DNA of 64,000 nucleotides from Burkholderiaceae bacterium (GCA_024235895.1 JACKLM010000007.1:124001-188000); one strand, 5' to 3'; shown: positions 7,697-16,876, counted from the first letter of the stretch. Notes: generated by a model not told the origin, from the sequence alone. Made by a program: numbers and translations.

Positions 7697-9123
7697 GCGT
7701 TCCAAGCCCCGCCGCGGAGGCCCCGGCCGCGGCCGAGGTGGCACGCGACGACGCACCGCGCAAGGTCTACATCCGCACCTTCGGCTGCCAGATGAACGAG
7801 TACGACTCGGACCGCATGGCCGACGTGCTGCGCGCCGCCGGCGGCTGGGAGAAGACCGACGACCCGGCGCAGGCGGACCTGATCCTGTTCAACACCTGCT
7901 CGGTGCGCGAGAAGGCGCAGGAGAAGGTCTTCAGCGACCTCGGCCGCGTCAAGCCGCACAAGCGCCGCGGCGCGCTGATCGGCGTCGGCGGCTGCGTGGC
8001 GAGCCAGGAGGGCGAGGCCATCGTCGAGCGCGCGCCCTACGTCGACCTCGTCTTCGGCCCGCAGACGCTGCACCGGCTGCCGCAGATGATCCAGGCGCGG
8101 CGAGCCGGGCAGCCGCCGCAGGTCGACGTGAGTTTCCCGGAGATCGAGAAGTTCGACCACCTGCCGCCGGCACGCGTCGACGGCGCGACCGCCTTCGTCT
8201 CGATCATGGAGGGCTGCAGCAAGTACTGCTCGTACTGCATCGTGCCCTACACGCGCGGCGCCGAGGTCAGCCGGCCGCTGGACGATGTGCTGGCCGAGGT
8301 CGCCGGCCTGGCGGACCAGGGGGTCAGGGAGGTGACGCTGCTCGGGCAGAACGTCAACGCCTGGCGCGGCGCGATGGGCGCGGGCGGCGAGACCGCCGAC
8401 TTCGCGCTGCTGCTCGAACTCGTGGCCGAGCTCCCGGGCCTCGAGCGCCTCCGCTACACGACCAGCCATCCGAGGGAGTTCGGGCCGCGCCTGATCGAGG
8501 CCTACGGCCGCATCCCCAAGCTCGTCGGCCACCTGCACCTGCCGGTGCAGCATGGCAGCGACCGCGTCCTCGCGGCGATGAAGCGCGGCTACACGGTGCT
8601 GGAGTACAAGAGCACGATCCGCCGGCTGCGCGCGGTGCGGCCCGGCATCAGCATCTCGTCGGACTTCATCGTCGGCTTCCCGGGCGAGACCGACGACGAC
8701 TTCGCGCGCCTGCTGGCGCTGGTGGACGAGATCGGCTTCGACGCGTCGTTCAGCTTCGTCTTCAGCCCGCGCCCGGGCACGCCGGCGGCCGAGCTGGACG
8801 ACGCGACGCCGCACGAGGTCAAGCTGCAGCGCCTGCAGACGCTGCAGGCGGCGATCGAGGCCAACGTCCGGCGCATCAGCGCGTCGCGCGTCGGCACGGT
8901 GCAGCGCATCCTGGTCGAGGGCCCGTCGCGCAAGAGCCCGCGCGAGCTGATGGGGCGCACGGCGTGCAACCGGATCGTCAACTTCGACGGCGGCGCCGAG
9001 GCGCGCGCCCTGATCGGGCAGATGATCGATGTCGAGATCACCGCGGCCCTGCCGCACTCGCTGCGCGGCGTGCTGCCCGGGTCGGCCGCCCGCGCGCCGG
9101 GCATCGCCGCGGCGGCGGGGTGA
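7693..9123 (+). CDS. miaB: tRNA-2-methylthio-N6-dimethylallyladenosine synthase MiaB
   Basis: A 476-residue radical SAM methylthiotransferase. The N-terminal UPF0004 domain supplies three cluster cysteines in TFGCQMNEYDS, FNTCSVREKAQEK and GVGGCVASQEG. The radical SAM domain has CSKYCSYC (Cys175, Cys179, Cys182). A TRAM RNA-binding domain ends the protein. MiaB adds the 2-methylthio group to i6A37 in tRNAs reading UNN codons. The start is taken as the GTG at 7693, because the first ATG in this frame is already inside the conserved QMN motif. The GTG overlaps the TGA of the preceding secreted-protein gene. Confidence 0.95.
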   Translation: MSVPSPAAEAPAAAEVARDDAPRKVYIRTFGCQMNEYDSDRMADVLRAAGGWEKTDDPAQADLILFNTCSVREKAQEKVFSDLGRVKPHKRRGALIGVGGCVASQEGEAIVERAPYVDLVFGPQTLHRLPQMIQARRAGQPPQVDVSFPEIEKFDHLPPARVDGATAFVSIMEGCSKYCSYCIVPYTRGAEVSRPLDDVLAEVAGLADQGVREVTLLGQNVNAWRGAMGAGGETADFALLLELVAELPGLERLRYTTSHPREFGPRLIEAYGRIPKLVGHLHLPVQHGSDRVLAAMKRGYTVLEYKSTIRRLRAVRPGISISSDFIVGFPGETDDDFARLLALVDEIGFDASFSFVFSPRPGTPAAELDDATPHEVKLQRLQTLQAAIEANVRRISASRVGTVQRILVEGPSRKSPRELMGRTACNRIVNFDGGAEARALIGQMIDVEITAALPHSLRGVLPGSAARAPGIAAAAG

Positions 9124-9326
9124 CACGGGATCGCGTTCAAGCCTTCAACTTGCGCCTGCGGTCGAACCGGCCGCGAACGGCCCGGAGCGGCCAACGGCCG
9201 CTCAGTGCCGTGGGCGGTCGATCGCCGCCAACCCAGTTCTTGTCGATCGACCGTAAACGCCTATGAGTCGCGACCAGCGCCGGGTGGCCGCGATGGCCGG
9301 CCCGCGTGCGGGTCAGGCGGAGTCGG

Positions 9327-9605
9327 TCAGCGCAGGCGGCTGAAGCCGCGCCACCACAGCACGGCCGCGCAGGCCAGCGCCATCGCGCCGTAGGTCGCCA
9401 TCCGGCCGTCCTGGCCGAAGACGACCAGCCCGCCCAGCGTGACCACCGAGCACGCGGCCATCGCCCACAGCGCCAGGCGATGCCAGGGCACGGACGCCAG
9501 CGTGCGTCGCCACAGCAGCTTGGCCCCGGCGGCCGCCAGCGCGCCGGTCATCGCCGCAGTGGCGAACAGGTTCAACAGGTGCCAGAAGGCATCGGCCACG
9601 CTCAT
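9327..9605 (-). CDS. Small membrane protein of unknown function
   Basis: A 92-residue protein with about three hydrophobic segments: the regions around LLNLFATAAMTGALAAAGAK, LALWAMAACSVVTLGGLVVFG and TYGAMALACAAVLWWRGF. No catalytic motif is seen. The start ATG at 9605 (MSVADAFWHLLNLF) is chosen because sequence upstream in the same frame runs into the hemA region. The gene is divergent from hemA, with 112 nt between starts. Similar short hydrophobic reading frames beside hemA occur in related Burkholderiales, which is the main reason to accept it. Confidence 0.65.
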   Translation of the reverse strand: MSVADAFWHLLNLFATAAMTGALAAAGAKLLWRRTLASVPWHRLALWAMAACSVVTLGGLVVFGQDGRMATYGAMALACAAVLWWRGFSRLR

Positions 9606-9703
9606 CGTCGTTCGGGCCTTGTTGGCTTGATGCGAATCAAGTGAACCGAAGATCGTCGCCAATCGCCGAACCGGCCCCCGGCCCGGCAAGGACGCCACAA
9701 TCT

Positions 9704-9709
9704 TACAAT
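9704..9709 (+). promoter_or_regulatory. Putative -10 element for hemA, very close to the start codon
   Basis: TACAAT lies 8 nt before the hemA GTG start. If used, transcription would begin at or just before the start codon and give a leaderless or nearly leaderless mRNA. No clear Shine-Dalgarno sequence is present between the two. Confidence 0.45.
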
Positions 9710-9717
9710 CCGCGGCC

Positions 9718-11034
9718 GTGAGCGTCTTCACCCTCGGGCTCAACCACACGACCGCACCGCTGGACCTGCGCGGGCGCTTCGCGTTCGCGCCCGAGCAGCT
9801 CGCGCCGGTCCTGCGCCAGTTCCGCCAGCGGCTGCAGCGTGCGATGCCCGAGGCGGCGCTGGTGTCGACCTGCAACCGCACCGAGCTGTACGTCGCCGCC
9901 GAGCCGCGCGCCGCGTCCGAACTGGTTCGCCCGGCGGTCGAATGGCTGGCCGAGCAGGGGGGGGTGGCGCCGGCGCAGCTGCAGTCCTTCAGCTACGTGC
10001 GCGAGGATCGCGAGGCCGCAAGGCACGCGTTCCGCGTCGCCAGCGGGCTGGACTCGATGGTCCTCGGCGAGCCGCAGATCCTCGGCCAGATGAAGCAGGC
10101 GGTGCGGCAGGCGGGCGAGGCCGGCACACTCGGCTGCACGCTGCACCAGCTGTTCCAGCGATCGTTCGCGGTCGCCAAGGAGGTCCGTACCGCGACCGAG
10201 ATCGGCGCCCACTCGGTCAGCATGGCGGCTGCCGCGGTGCGGCTGGCGGCACAGCTGTTCGAGGACCTGCGCGAGATCCGGATCCTGTTCGTCGGCGCCG
10301 GCGAGATGATCGAGCTGGTGGCGACCCACTTCGCGGCGCGCAGCCCGAAGTCGATGGCGCTGGCCAATCGAACGCTCGAGCGCGGCGAGAAGCTCGCCGG
10401 GCGCTTCGGCGCCGAGGCGATGCGGCTGGCCGAGCTGCCGACCAGGCTGCACGAGTTCGACGCCGTCGTCTCCTGCACGGCCAGCACGCTGCCGATCATC
10501 GGGCTGGGCGCGGTGGAGCGCGCGCTGAGGGCGCGCCGGCACCGCCCGATCTTCATGGTCGACCTCGCGGTGCCGCGCGACATCGAGCCCGAGGTCGGGC
10601 AGCTCGGCGACGTCTACCTGTATACGGTCGACGACCTGTCGGCGCTGGTGCAGAACGCGGGCGAGCGGCGCCAGGCGGCGGTGCAGCAGGCCGAGGCGAT
10701 CATCGACGCCGGCGTGCTCAGCTTCGCGCACTGGATGGACCAGCGCGCCGCGGTGCCGCTGATCCGCGCGCTGCACCGGCAGACCGACGACTGGCGCGAG
10801 GTCGAGCTGCGCCGCGCGCGGCGCCGGCTGGCGCGCGGCGAGGGCGTCGATGCGGTGCTGGACCAGCTCGCGCAGGCGATGGCGCACAAGATGCTGCACG
10901 GGGCGCTGGCCGAGCTGCACGCTGCGCCCGACGCCGTCGAGCGCGAGCGGCTGGCCGCCACGGTCGCGCGGCTCTTTTTGCGCGGTCCCGCCTCCGGCGA
11001 CGTCGAATCTGGCGCCGACGAGGCGCCGCGGTAG
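9718..11034 (+). CDS. hemA: Glutamyl-tRNA reductase HemA
   Basis: A 438-residue enzyme that reduces glutamyl-tRNA(Glu) with NADPH to glutamate-1-semialdehyde, the first committed step of C5-pathway haem synthesis. The catalytic Cys lies in VSTCNRTELY (about Cys50). GLDSMVLGEPQILGQMKQAV is the conserved signature. The NADPH-binding strand is LFVGAGEMIELVATHFA, and a C-terminal dimerisation helix region follows. The start is a GTG (GTG-AGC-GTC, MSVFTLGLNHTTAPLDLR), which matches the usual N-terminus. The next enzyme of the pathway, HemL, is encoded at 14400-15713 on the other strand. The order hemA-prfA-prmC is classical in proteobacteria. Confidence 0.96.
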   Translation: MSVFTLGLNHTTAPLDLRGRFAFAPEQLAPVLRQFRQRLQRAMPEAALVSTCNRTELYVAAEPRAASELVRPAVEWLAEQGGVAPAQLQSFSYVREDREAARHAFRVASGLDSMVLGEPQILGQMKQAVRQAGEAGTLGCTLHQLFQRSFAVAKEVRTATEIGAHSVSMAAAAVRLAAQLFEDLREIRILFVGAGEMIELVATHFAARSPKSMALANRTLERGEKLAGRFGAEAMRLAELPTRLHEFDAVVSCTASTLPIIGLGAVERALRARRHRPIFMVDLAVPRDIEPEVGQLGDVYLYTVDDLSALVQNAGERRQAAVQQAEAIIDAGVLSFAHWMDQRAAVPLIRALHRQTDDWREVELRRARRRLARGEGVDAVLDQLAQAMAHKMLHGALAELHAAPDAVERERLAATVARLFLRGPASGDVESGADEAPR

Positions 11035-11157
11035 CCGCCGCCGGGCTGGGCGCGCCCGTCGGCGACCGCGTCGGCCGGGCGCCGCCGCCCGCGCCGCAAT
11101 CCACGCGCCCCGTGCGGGGGTGCCGCCGTCCCCCTTCCACGAACCGCCACGTCCTGC

Positions 11158-12258
11158 ATGACCCCCAGCCTGCGCGCCCAGTTCGAACGCCTCGAGATGC
11201 GGCTGGCCGAGCTCGACGCGAGCCTGGCGGACCCGGCGCTGGCGGCCGACTCGGCGCGCTGGCGCCAGCGCGCACGCGAGCAGTCCGAGGTGGCCGCGAT
11301 CGTCGAGCGCTGGCGGCGCTACCGCGCGCGTGAGGCCGACCTGGCGGCGGCGCGCGATCTGGCCGCCGACCCCGAGATGGCCGAGCTCGCCGCGGCCGAG
11401 ATCGCCGATGCCGGCGCCGAGATCGGGCGGCTGGAGTCCGAGCTGCGGCGCGCGCTGCTGCCCAAGGACCCGGACGACGCACGTGCCGCCTTCGTCGAGA
11501 TCCGAGCCGGCACCGGCGGCGACGAGTCGGCGCTGTTCGCGGGCGACCTGGCGCGCATGTACCTGCGCTACTGCGAGCGGCAGGGCTGGCGCACCGAGGT
11601 GCTCAGCGACAGCCCGGCCGAGCTGGGCGGTCACAAGGAGCTGGTGCTGCGGGTCGAGGATGCGGCCGGCCGCGCGGGGCCCTACGGGCGACTGCGTTTC
11701 GAGTCCGGGGGCCACCGCGTGCAGCGCGTGCCCGCCACCGAGAGCCAGGGCCGCATCCACACCAGCGCCTGCACGGTGGCGGTGATGCCCGAGCCCGACG
11801 CCGCCGAAGAGGTCCGCATCGACCCATCCGAGCTTCGGATCGACACCTTCCGCGCCAGCGGCGCCGGCGGCCAGCACGTCAACAAGACCGACAGCGCGAT
11901 CCGCATCACGCACCTGCCCAGCGGCATCGTCGCCGAGTGCCAGGACGACCGCTCGCAGCACCGCAACAAGGCCAAGGCGATGGCGGTGCTGGCGGCGCGC
12001 CTGCGCGAGGTCGAGCGCAGCCAGCGCGAGGCGAAGGAGGCGGCGACGCGGCGCGCGCTGATCGGCAGCGGCGACCGCAGCGACCGCATCCGCACCTACA
12101 ACTTCCCGCAGGGCCGTGTCACCGACCACCGGATCAACCTGACGCTGTACAAGCTCCAATCGGTACTGGACGGCGAGCTCGACGAGCTGATCGACGCGCT
12201 GGCCGCGGCACGCGCCGAACAGCAGCTCGCGGCGCTCGAGGCAGGGGAGGCGGTGTGA
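11158..12258 (+). CDS. prfA: Peptide chain release factor 1 (RF1)
   Basis: A 366-residue class I release factor. It carries the GGQ motif at residues 237-239 (ASGAGGQHVNKTDSAIR) that triggers peptidyl-tRNA hydrolysis, and the stop-codon reading tripeptide PAT in QRVPATESQGRIHTSA. PAT is diagnostic of RF1 (UAA/UAG) as opposed to the SPF of RF2. The C-terminal block FPQGRVTDHRINLTLYKL is also standard. PrmC, the methyltransferase that modifies the GGQ glutamine, is encoded 55 nt downstream. The 123 nt between hemA and prfA contain no gene. Confidence 0.97.
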   Translation: MTPSLRAQFERLEMRLAELDASLADPALAADSARWRQRAREQSEVAAIVERWRRYRAREADLAAARDLAADPEMAELAAAEIADAGAEIGRLESELRRALLPKDPDDARAAFVEIRAGTGGDESALFAGDLARMYLRYCERQGWRTEVLSDSPAELGGHKELVLRVEDAAGRAGPYGRLRFESGGHRVQRVPATESQGRIHTSACTVAVMPEPDAAEEVRIDPSELRIDTFRASGAGGQHVNKTDSAIRITHLPSGIVAECQDDRSQHRNKAKAMAVLAARLREVERSQREAKEAATRRALIGSGDRSDRIRTYNFPQGRVTDHRINLTLYKLQSVLDGELDELIDALAAARAEQQLAALEAGEAV

Positions 12259-12313
12259 GAGTCCCGCGCCACGGCCGGGCGTTCATCCCGCAGCGCGTCC
12301 TGCGGGCGGTCCG

Positions 12314-13174
12314 GTGAACGCAGGCGCCGCGTCGCTGCGCGATGTCGCCGCCGTGCTGGCGGCCGCACGTGCGCTGGGCGTCGACCGGCTCGATGCGCAG
12401 TTGCTGCTGGCGCACCGGCTCGGGCGCGCGCGCAGCTGGGTGCTGGCCCATCCCGAGGCGCCGCTGGCGGATGCCGACGCCGACGCACTGCTTGCCGACC
12501 TGCGGCGACGTGCCGACGGGGTGCCGCTGGCCTACCTGACCGGCGAGAAGGCCTTTCACCGGCTGGTGCTGCGCGTCACGCCGGCGGTGCTGGTGCCGCG
12601 CCCGGATACCGAGACGCTGGTCGACTGGGCGCTGGAACTGCTCGCCGGGCCGCTGGCGGCGCGGCCGGCACCGGCGGTGATCGACCTGGGCACGGGCAGC
12701 GGCGCGATCGCGCTGGCGGTGGCGCAGGGCTGCCCGCACGCTCGCGTTCACGCGCTGGACTGCAGCGCCGAGGCGCTGGCGGTGGCGCGCGCCAACGGCG
12801 AGCGCCTCGGGCTGGCCGTGCGGTGGTGGCGCGGCGACTGGTGGCGGGCGCTGCCTGAGGATGCGCCGCGTTTCGACCTCGCGCTGGCCAACCCGCCCTA
12901 TGTCGCGGCCGGCGACCCGCACCTGGCCGCGCTGCGGCACGAGCCGCGCGGCGCGCTGGTGCCGCCGGGGACGAGCGGGCTGGAGGCGATCGCCGCCATC
13001 GTCGCCGGCGCGCCGGCGCGGCTGGCCTCGGGCGGCTGGCTGCTGGTCGAGCATGGCCACGACCAGGGTGATGCGGTCGCCCGCCTGCTGGCCGACGCCG
13101 GCTTGCGCGCGATCGGGCAGCGTCGGGACCTCGGCGGGCAGCTGCGTTGTACCGCCGGCCGCGGCCCGCCCTGA
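12314..13174 (+). CDS. prmC: Release factor glutamine N5-methyltransferase PrmC
   Basis: A 286-residue SAM-dependent methyltransferase. An N-terminal helical substrate-binding domain (about 1-80) is followed by the Rossmann fold, with motif I VIDLGTGSGAIALAVA and the catalytic NPPY at residues 193-196 (LALANPPYVAAGDPHL). It methylates the Gln of the GGQ loop in RF1 and RF2. Its position directly after prfA is the expected arrangement. The start is a GTG at 12314. Confidence 0.94.
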   Translation: MNAGAASLRDVAAVLAAARALGVDRLDAQLLLAHRLGRARSWVLAHPEAPLADADADALLADLRRRADGVPLAYLTGEKAFHRLVLRVTPAVLVPRPDTETLVDWALELLAGPLAARPAPAVIDLGTGSGAIALAVAQGCPHARVHALDCSAEALAVARANGERLGLAVRWWRGDWWRALPEDAPRFDLALANPPYVAAGDPHLAALRHEPRGALVPPGTSGLEAIAAIVAGAPARLASGGWLLVEHGHDQGDAVARLLADAGLRAIGQRRDLGGQLRCTAGRGPP

Positions 13175-13330
13175 TCCGCGGCCGCGAGCCTGCCGCCGGC
13201 CGTGCAACAGGACCGGTCGGCCCCCCCTGTTCGGGCGATCCTCGGCGGCGCAGGGCCGCCGCTTGGGCGTACCATGGCTTCGAGCGCTCGCGGCAGCCGT
13301 CGCGTCCATCCACCGCCCCAGGAGCGCAAG

Positions 13331-13897
13331 ATGTCCAGACCGCTTCTCGTCGCCGCGATCTGCCTGCTCGGCAGCTCGGCCCAGGCCCAGTACGGGCTGC
13401 AGTGGGGCTCGCCCGCGCCCGATCACCGGATGGACATCGCGTTGGCCGGCTGGACGATCGGGCTGCGCGTGCACCTGATGGAGGGCGCGCAGGCGCCGCT
13501 GCGGCTGCTGGGCGACCACTACCTCACCGGGCCCGGGCTGGCCGCGCCCGGTTGGCGCGGCGGGCTGCGTCTGTCGGGTGGGCTGGCACTGGACGGCCGC
13601 TGGCGGCCGTCGCAGTCGGGCGAGGGGCTCGCGCTGCCGGCGTCCGGGTGGATGCCGCTCGATGCGGTCGCGTCGGTCGACGCCGTGCGCTGGACGGTGC
13701 AGCCCTATCTGGGCATAGGCTACAGCCTGTCGACGCGATCGGGCTGGGGATTCGCGGCCGACCTCGGCCTGGGTGGCAGGCGATCGGGCGACGGCCTCAG
13801 GCTGGCGCCGACCGGACGAGGCGGGTCGGTCGACCGGGTGCTCGACGAGCTGCGGCTGGCCCCGGTGCTGCAACTGGGCGTGTCGTACGCGTTCTGA
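13331..13897 (+). CDS. Predicted outer-membrane beta-barrel protein
   Basis: A 188-residue protein with a signal peptide (MSRPLLVAAICLLGSSAQAQ, cleavage after AQA) and a mature part of alternating hydrophobic and polar residues ending in the aromatic C-terminal signature VLQLGVSYAF, as in small BAM-inserted barrels. The ATG at 13331 has a good Shine-Dalgarno sequence (AGGAG, about 6 nt upstream) and directly yields the signal peptide; earlier in-frame ATGs do not. The size would suit a small barrel of about eight strands. Function is unknown; homologues are simply called hypothetical or outer-membrane proteins. It lies between prmC and grxD with no overlap. Confidence 0.72.
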   Translation: MSRPLLVAAICLLGSSAQAQYGLQWGSPAPDHRMDIALAGWTIGLRVHLMEGAQAPLRLLGDHYLTGPGLAAPGWRGGLRLSGGLALDGRWRPSQSGEGLALPASGWMPLDAVASVDAVRWTVQPYLGIGYSLSTRSGWGFAADLGLGGRRSGDGLRLAPTGRGGSVDRVLDELRLAPVLQLGVSYAF

Positions 13898-13994
13898 GCC
13901 CCGGGCGACGCATGCCCGAAACCGTCCCCGCCGCGCGGGCACCCGATCTTGGGTACAGTGCTGGGTCCAACGACTTCCTGAACCTGGCAGCACC

Positions 13995-14315
13995 ATGTCC
14001 GACGTCCAGCAGCGCATCGACGAGATCGTCAAGGGCCACCCCGTCGTCCTCTTCATGAAGGGCACCGCGGAATTTCCGATGTGCGGCTTCTCGGGCCGCG
14101 CGATCCAGATCCTGCAGGCCTGCAAGGCCGAGAGCGTCACCACCGTCAACGTGCTCGAGGACGAGGAGATCCGCCAGGGCATCAAGCAGTACGCCGACTG
14201 GCCGACGATCCCGCAGCTCTACGTCGGCGGCCAGTTCGTCGGCGGCTCGGACATCATGATGGAGATGTACCAGTCGGGCGAACTGCAGCAGCTGATCGGC
14301 GGCGAGCGCGCCTGA
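13995..14315 (+). CDS. grxD: Monothiol glutaredoxin GrxD (CGFS type)
   Basis: A 106-residue protein with the single-cysteine CGFS active site at residues 30-33 (FPMCGFSGRAIQIL). The glutathione-binding motif WPTIPQLYVGGQFVGGSDI follows. CGFS glutaredoxins bind and transfer [2Fe-2S] clusters with glutathione and BolA partners. The ATG at 13995 gives the family-typical MSDVQQRIDEIV. TACAGT at about 13956, roughly 40 nt upstream, is a possible -10 element. Confidence 0.95.
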   Translation: MSDVQQRIDEIVKGHPVVLFMKGTAEFPMCGFSGRAIQILQACKAESVTTVNVLEDEEIRQGIKQYADWPTIPQLYVGGQFVGGSDIMMEMYQSGELQQLIGGERA

Positions 14316-14399
14316 GCCGCGCCGCGGCCTGCAGCCCGCACGCTCGGCGCCGGTCCTCGGCGCGATGGCGGCTGCTGCCGGCCGCCCGCGGCGCCAGGA

Positions 14400-15713
14400 T
14401 CAGGCCGCGATCGACGCGAAGGCCTCGCGCGCCGCCGCGAGCGTGGCCTCGACATCCTCGGCCGAGTGCGCGGCGCTGACGAAGCCGGCCTCGTACATCG
14501 CAGGCGCGAGGTAAGCGCCGCGCTCCAGCATGGCGTGGAAGAAGCGGTTGAAGCGCTCCTTGTCGGTCGCCATCACCTGGCCGTAGTTCTGCGGCAGCGA
14601 CCCGGCGAAGAAGAAGCCGAACATCCCGCCCTCGCAGTCGGCCGCCAGCGGCACGCCGGCGGATTGCGCCGCCGCCTGCAGCCCGCGCACCAGCGTCCGC
14701 GTGCGCTCGGTCAGGCGGTCGAAGAATCCCGGCACGCGGATCTCGCGCAGGGTGGCCAGCCCGCAGGCGGTGGCCACCGGGTTGCCCGACAGCGTGCCGG
14801 CCTGGTAGACCGGGCCCAGCGGCGCGAGCTGCGACATGATCTCGCGCGGCCCGGCGAAGGCCGCCAGCGGCATGCCGCCGCCGATCACCTTGCCGAAGAC
14901 GAACAGGTCGGCGCGAAATCCCGCGATCGCCTGCGCATACAGGCTGTGCGCGCCGCCCAGCGCGACGCGAAACCCCGTCATCACCTCGTCGAACACCAGC
15001 AGCGCACCGTGGGCGCTGCACAGCTCGCGCAGGCGCGCCATGAACGGCACGCTGGCGCGGACGAAATTCATGTTGCCGGCGATCGGTTCGATCATCACGC
15101 AGGCGATCTCGCGCCCGCGCGCGGCGAAGGCCTGCTCCAGCTGCTCGACGTGGTTGTATTCGAGCACCAGCGTGTGCTGCACGACCTCGGCCGGCACGCC
15201 GGCGCTGGTCGGGTGGCCGAAGGTCGCCAGCCCCGAACCGGCCTTGACCAGCAGCGCGTCGGCGTGGCCGTGGTAGCAGCCCTCGAACTTGACGATCAGG
15301 CTGCGTCCGGTGGCGCCGCGTGCCAGCCGGATCGCGCTCATCCCGGCCTCGGTGCCGCTGGAGACCAGCCGCACCTGCTCGACCGCCGGCACGAGCTCGA
15401 TCAGCGTTTCCGCGAGTTCCGCTTCGGCCTCGGTCGGGGCCCCGAAGCTCAGGCCCTCGCGCGCCGCCCGGGTGACGGCGTCGAGCACCGCGGGGTGGCC
15501 GTGGCCGAGGATCATCGGCCCCCAGGACCCGATGTAGTCGATGTAGCGCCGGCCCTCGACGTCCCACAGGTAGGCGCCCTGCGCGCGGCGGATGAAGCGA
15601 GGCGTGCCGCCGACGGCGCGAAAGGCGCGCACCGGCGAGTTGACGCCGCCGGGGATGACGGCCTGCGCGCGCTCGAACGCGCCGGCGTTGCTGCTGCGGC
15701 GGTCAGTGGACAC
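14400..15713 (-). CDS. hemL: Glutamate-1-semialdehyde 2,1-aminomutase HemL
   Basis: A 437-residue PLP enzyme of aminotransferase class III that converts glutamate-1-semialdehyde to 5-aminolevulinate. The substrate-specific N-terminal block is PGGVNSPVRAFRAVGGTP. The PLP lysine lies in FVFGKVIGGGMPLAAF (about residue 274), and GCYHGHAD and FDEVMTGFR are also present. The start is inferred as the GTG at 15713. This gives an overlap of 11 nt with the end of thiD, which is on the same strand upstream, so the two are likely co-transcribed. It acts directly after HemA, which is encoded about 5 kb away on the other strand. Confidence 0.95.
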   Translation of the reverse strand: MSTDRRSSNAGAFERAQAVIPGGVNSPVRAFRAVGGTPRFIRRAQGAYLWDVEGRRYIDYIGSWGPMILGHGHPAVLDAVTRAAREGLSFGAPTEAEAELAETLIELVPAVEQVRLVSSGTEAGMSAIRLARGATGRSLIVKFEGCYHGHADALLVKAGSGLATFGHPTSAGVPAEVVQHTLVLEYNHVEQLEQAFAARGREIACVMIEPIAGNMNFVRASVPFMARLRELCSAHGALLVFDEVMTGFRVALGGAHSLYAQAIAGFRADLFVFGKVIGGGMPLAAFAGPREIMSQLAPLGPVYQAGTLSGNPVATACGLATLREIRVPGFFDRLTERTRTLVRGLQAAAQSAGVPLAADCEGGMFGFFFAGSLPQNYGQVMATDKERFNRFFHAMLERGAYLAPAMYEAGFVSAAHSAEDVEATLAAAREAFASIAA

Positions 15714-16668
15714 GACGTGCGGCTCCGCGCGTCTTGTCGGCCCCCGGCGCCGGCGGCTCGTCGTCGGGCGCCGGGCCCTCGGTGCCGTCCGCGCCCTCCT
15801 CGGGCGGCGGCAGGGCCCAGAAGAAGCGGTCCGGCACCACATGGCCCATGCCGGGGCGGAATCCCGCGTCCAGGCTCTGGTCGAGGAAGGTCAGCGCCTC
15901 GCCGACCGCCGCTTGCAGCTCGCTGCCCGAGGCGAGCAGCGCCGCCAGCGCGGCGGCCAGCGTGTCGCCGCTGCCGACGAAGGCGGCGTCGAAGCGCTCG
16001 AACTTCTCGCCCGTCAGCGCCCCCTGCGGCGATGCCAGCACGTTGTCGATCCACTGCTCGGCGCCCTTGGACGCCAGCGCGATGCCGGTGGCCAGCACGT
16101 AGCGCGTGCCGTGCTCGGCCGCGGCCACCGCGAGCTCGCGCGGCGACGCCGGGCGCTCGCTGTCCCAGTCGGGCAGCAGGAAGTCCTGCAGTGTCTGGTG
16201 GTTGCCCACCAGCACCTCGGTGGCCGGCAGGATCAGCTCGCGAAACGCGTCCAGGTAGGGCTGGAGCTGGTCCTCGTCCAGCCACGCCAGCGCCGGCATG
16301 TAGGCCACCAGCGGGATGTCGCTGTAGTCGGACAGTACCTCGGCGACCGCGCCGATGGTCTCGGCGTCCCCGAGGAAGCCGACCTTCCAGCCTGCCACCG
16401 TCACGTCCTCCAGGATGGATCGCGCCTGCTCGACCACCGCGTCCGGGTCCAGCGTGTGCTGGTCGAAGACCTCGGCGGTATCGCGCATGACGAGGGTCGC
16501 CACCACCGGCAGCGCGTGCGCGCCCATCGCCGCGATGGTCGCGACGTCGCCGGCCAGCCCGCCGGCGCCGCTCGGGTCGCTGGCGTTGAAGACCAGCACG
16601 CACGCCGGCGGCGGCTCCTCGACCGGGAGGTCGGCTTCTTCGGGGGCCGGGGCAGCGTCGGGGTTCAC
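15703..16668 (-). CDS. thiD: Hydroxymethylpyrimidine / phosphomethylpyrimidine kinase (ThiD-like)
   Basis: A 321-residue ribokinase-fold kinase. The first strand and substrate loop read VLVFNASDPSGAGGLAGDV, close to the family SDPSGGAGI motif. The C-terminal anion hole and catalytic region are FDAAFVGSGDTLAAALAALL. This enzyme phosphorylates the pyrimidine half of thiamine. The C-terminal 40 residues are an acidic Pro-rich extension outside the fold. The start is the GTG at 16668, preceded by AGGAAAG at a suitable distance. Some substitutions relative to the classical GTGD and GSDPSG motifs mean a related small-molecule kinase role cannot be excluded. Confidence 0.82.
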   Translation of the reverse strand: MNPDAAPAPEEADLPVEEPPPACVLVFNASDPSGAGGLAGDVATIAAMGAHALPVVATLVMRDTAEVFDQHTLDPDAVVEQARSILEDVTVAGWKVGFLGDAETIGAVAEVLSDYSDIPLVAYMPALAWLDEDQLQPYLDAFRELILPATEVLVGNHQTLQDFLLPDWDSERPASPRELAVAAAEHGTRYVLATGIALASKGAEQWIDNVLASPQGALTGEKFERFDAAFVGSGDTLAAALAALLASGSELQAAVGEALTFLDQSLDAGFRPGMGHVVPDRFFWALPPPEEGADGTEGPAPDDEPPAPGADKTRGAARRVH

Positions 16669-16836
16669 GGTCTTTCCTCGTCGCGCGGCGTGCGCGCCGC
16701 ACCCGGCAGCCTGGGTGCCCACGGACCCGCAAGGCGTCGTGGGGGCGTCCGCCGGATCTCGCAAACAGTTACAGCACCACTCGAGGATCGTCGCGTAGGT
16801 GCCGAGAAATACTCGGTTTTCGACATCGGTGCATCG

Positions 16837-16858
16837 CTACAATCGATCCCCATTGTAG
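16837..16858. promoter_or_regulatory. Inverted repeat containing opposed TACAAT hexamers between thiD and the rubredoxin gene
   Basis: CTACAAT (16837-16843) and ATTGTAG (16852-16858) form a perfect 7-bp inverted repeat with an 8-nt spacer. Each arm contains TACAAT reading in its own direction, so the repeat could be two overlapping, opposed -10 elements (rightward for rubredoxin, leftward for thiD) or an operator. A small GC hairpin followed by TTTT (CCGAG...CTCGG, 16802-16820) lies just to the left. Confidence 0.4.
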
Positions 16859-16876
16859 TGACCCCTTCCGAGAGCC

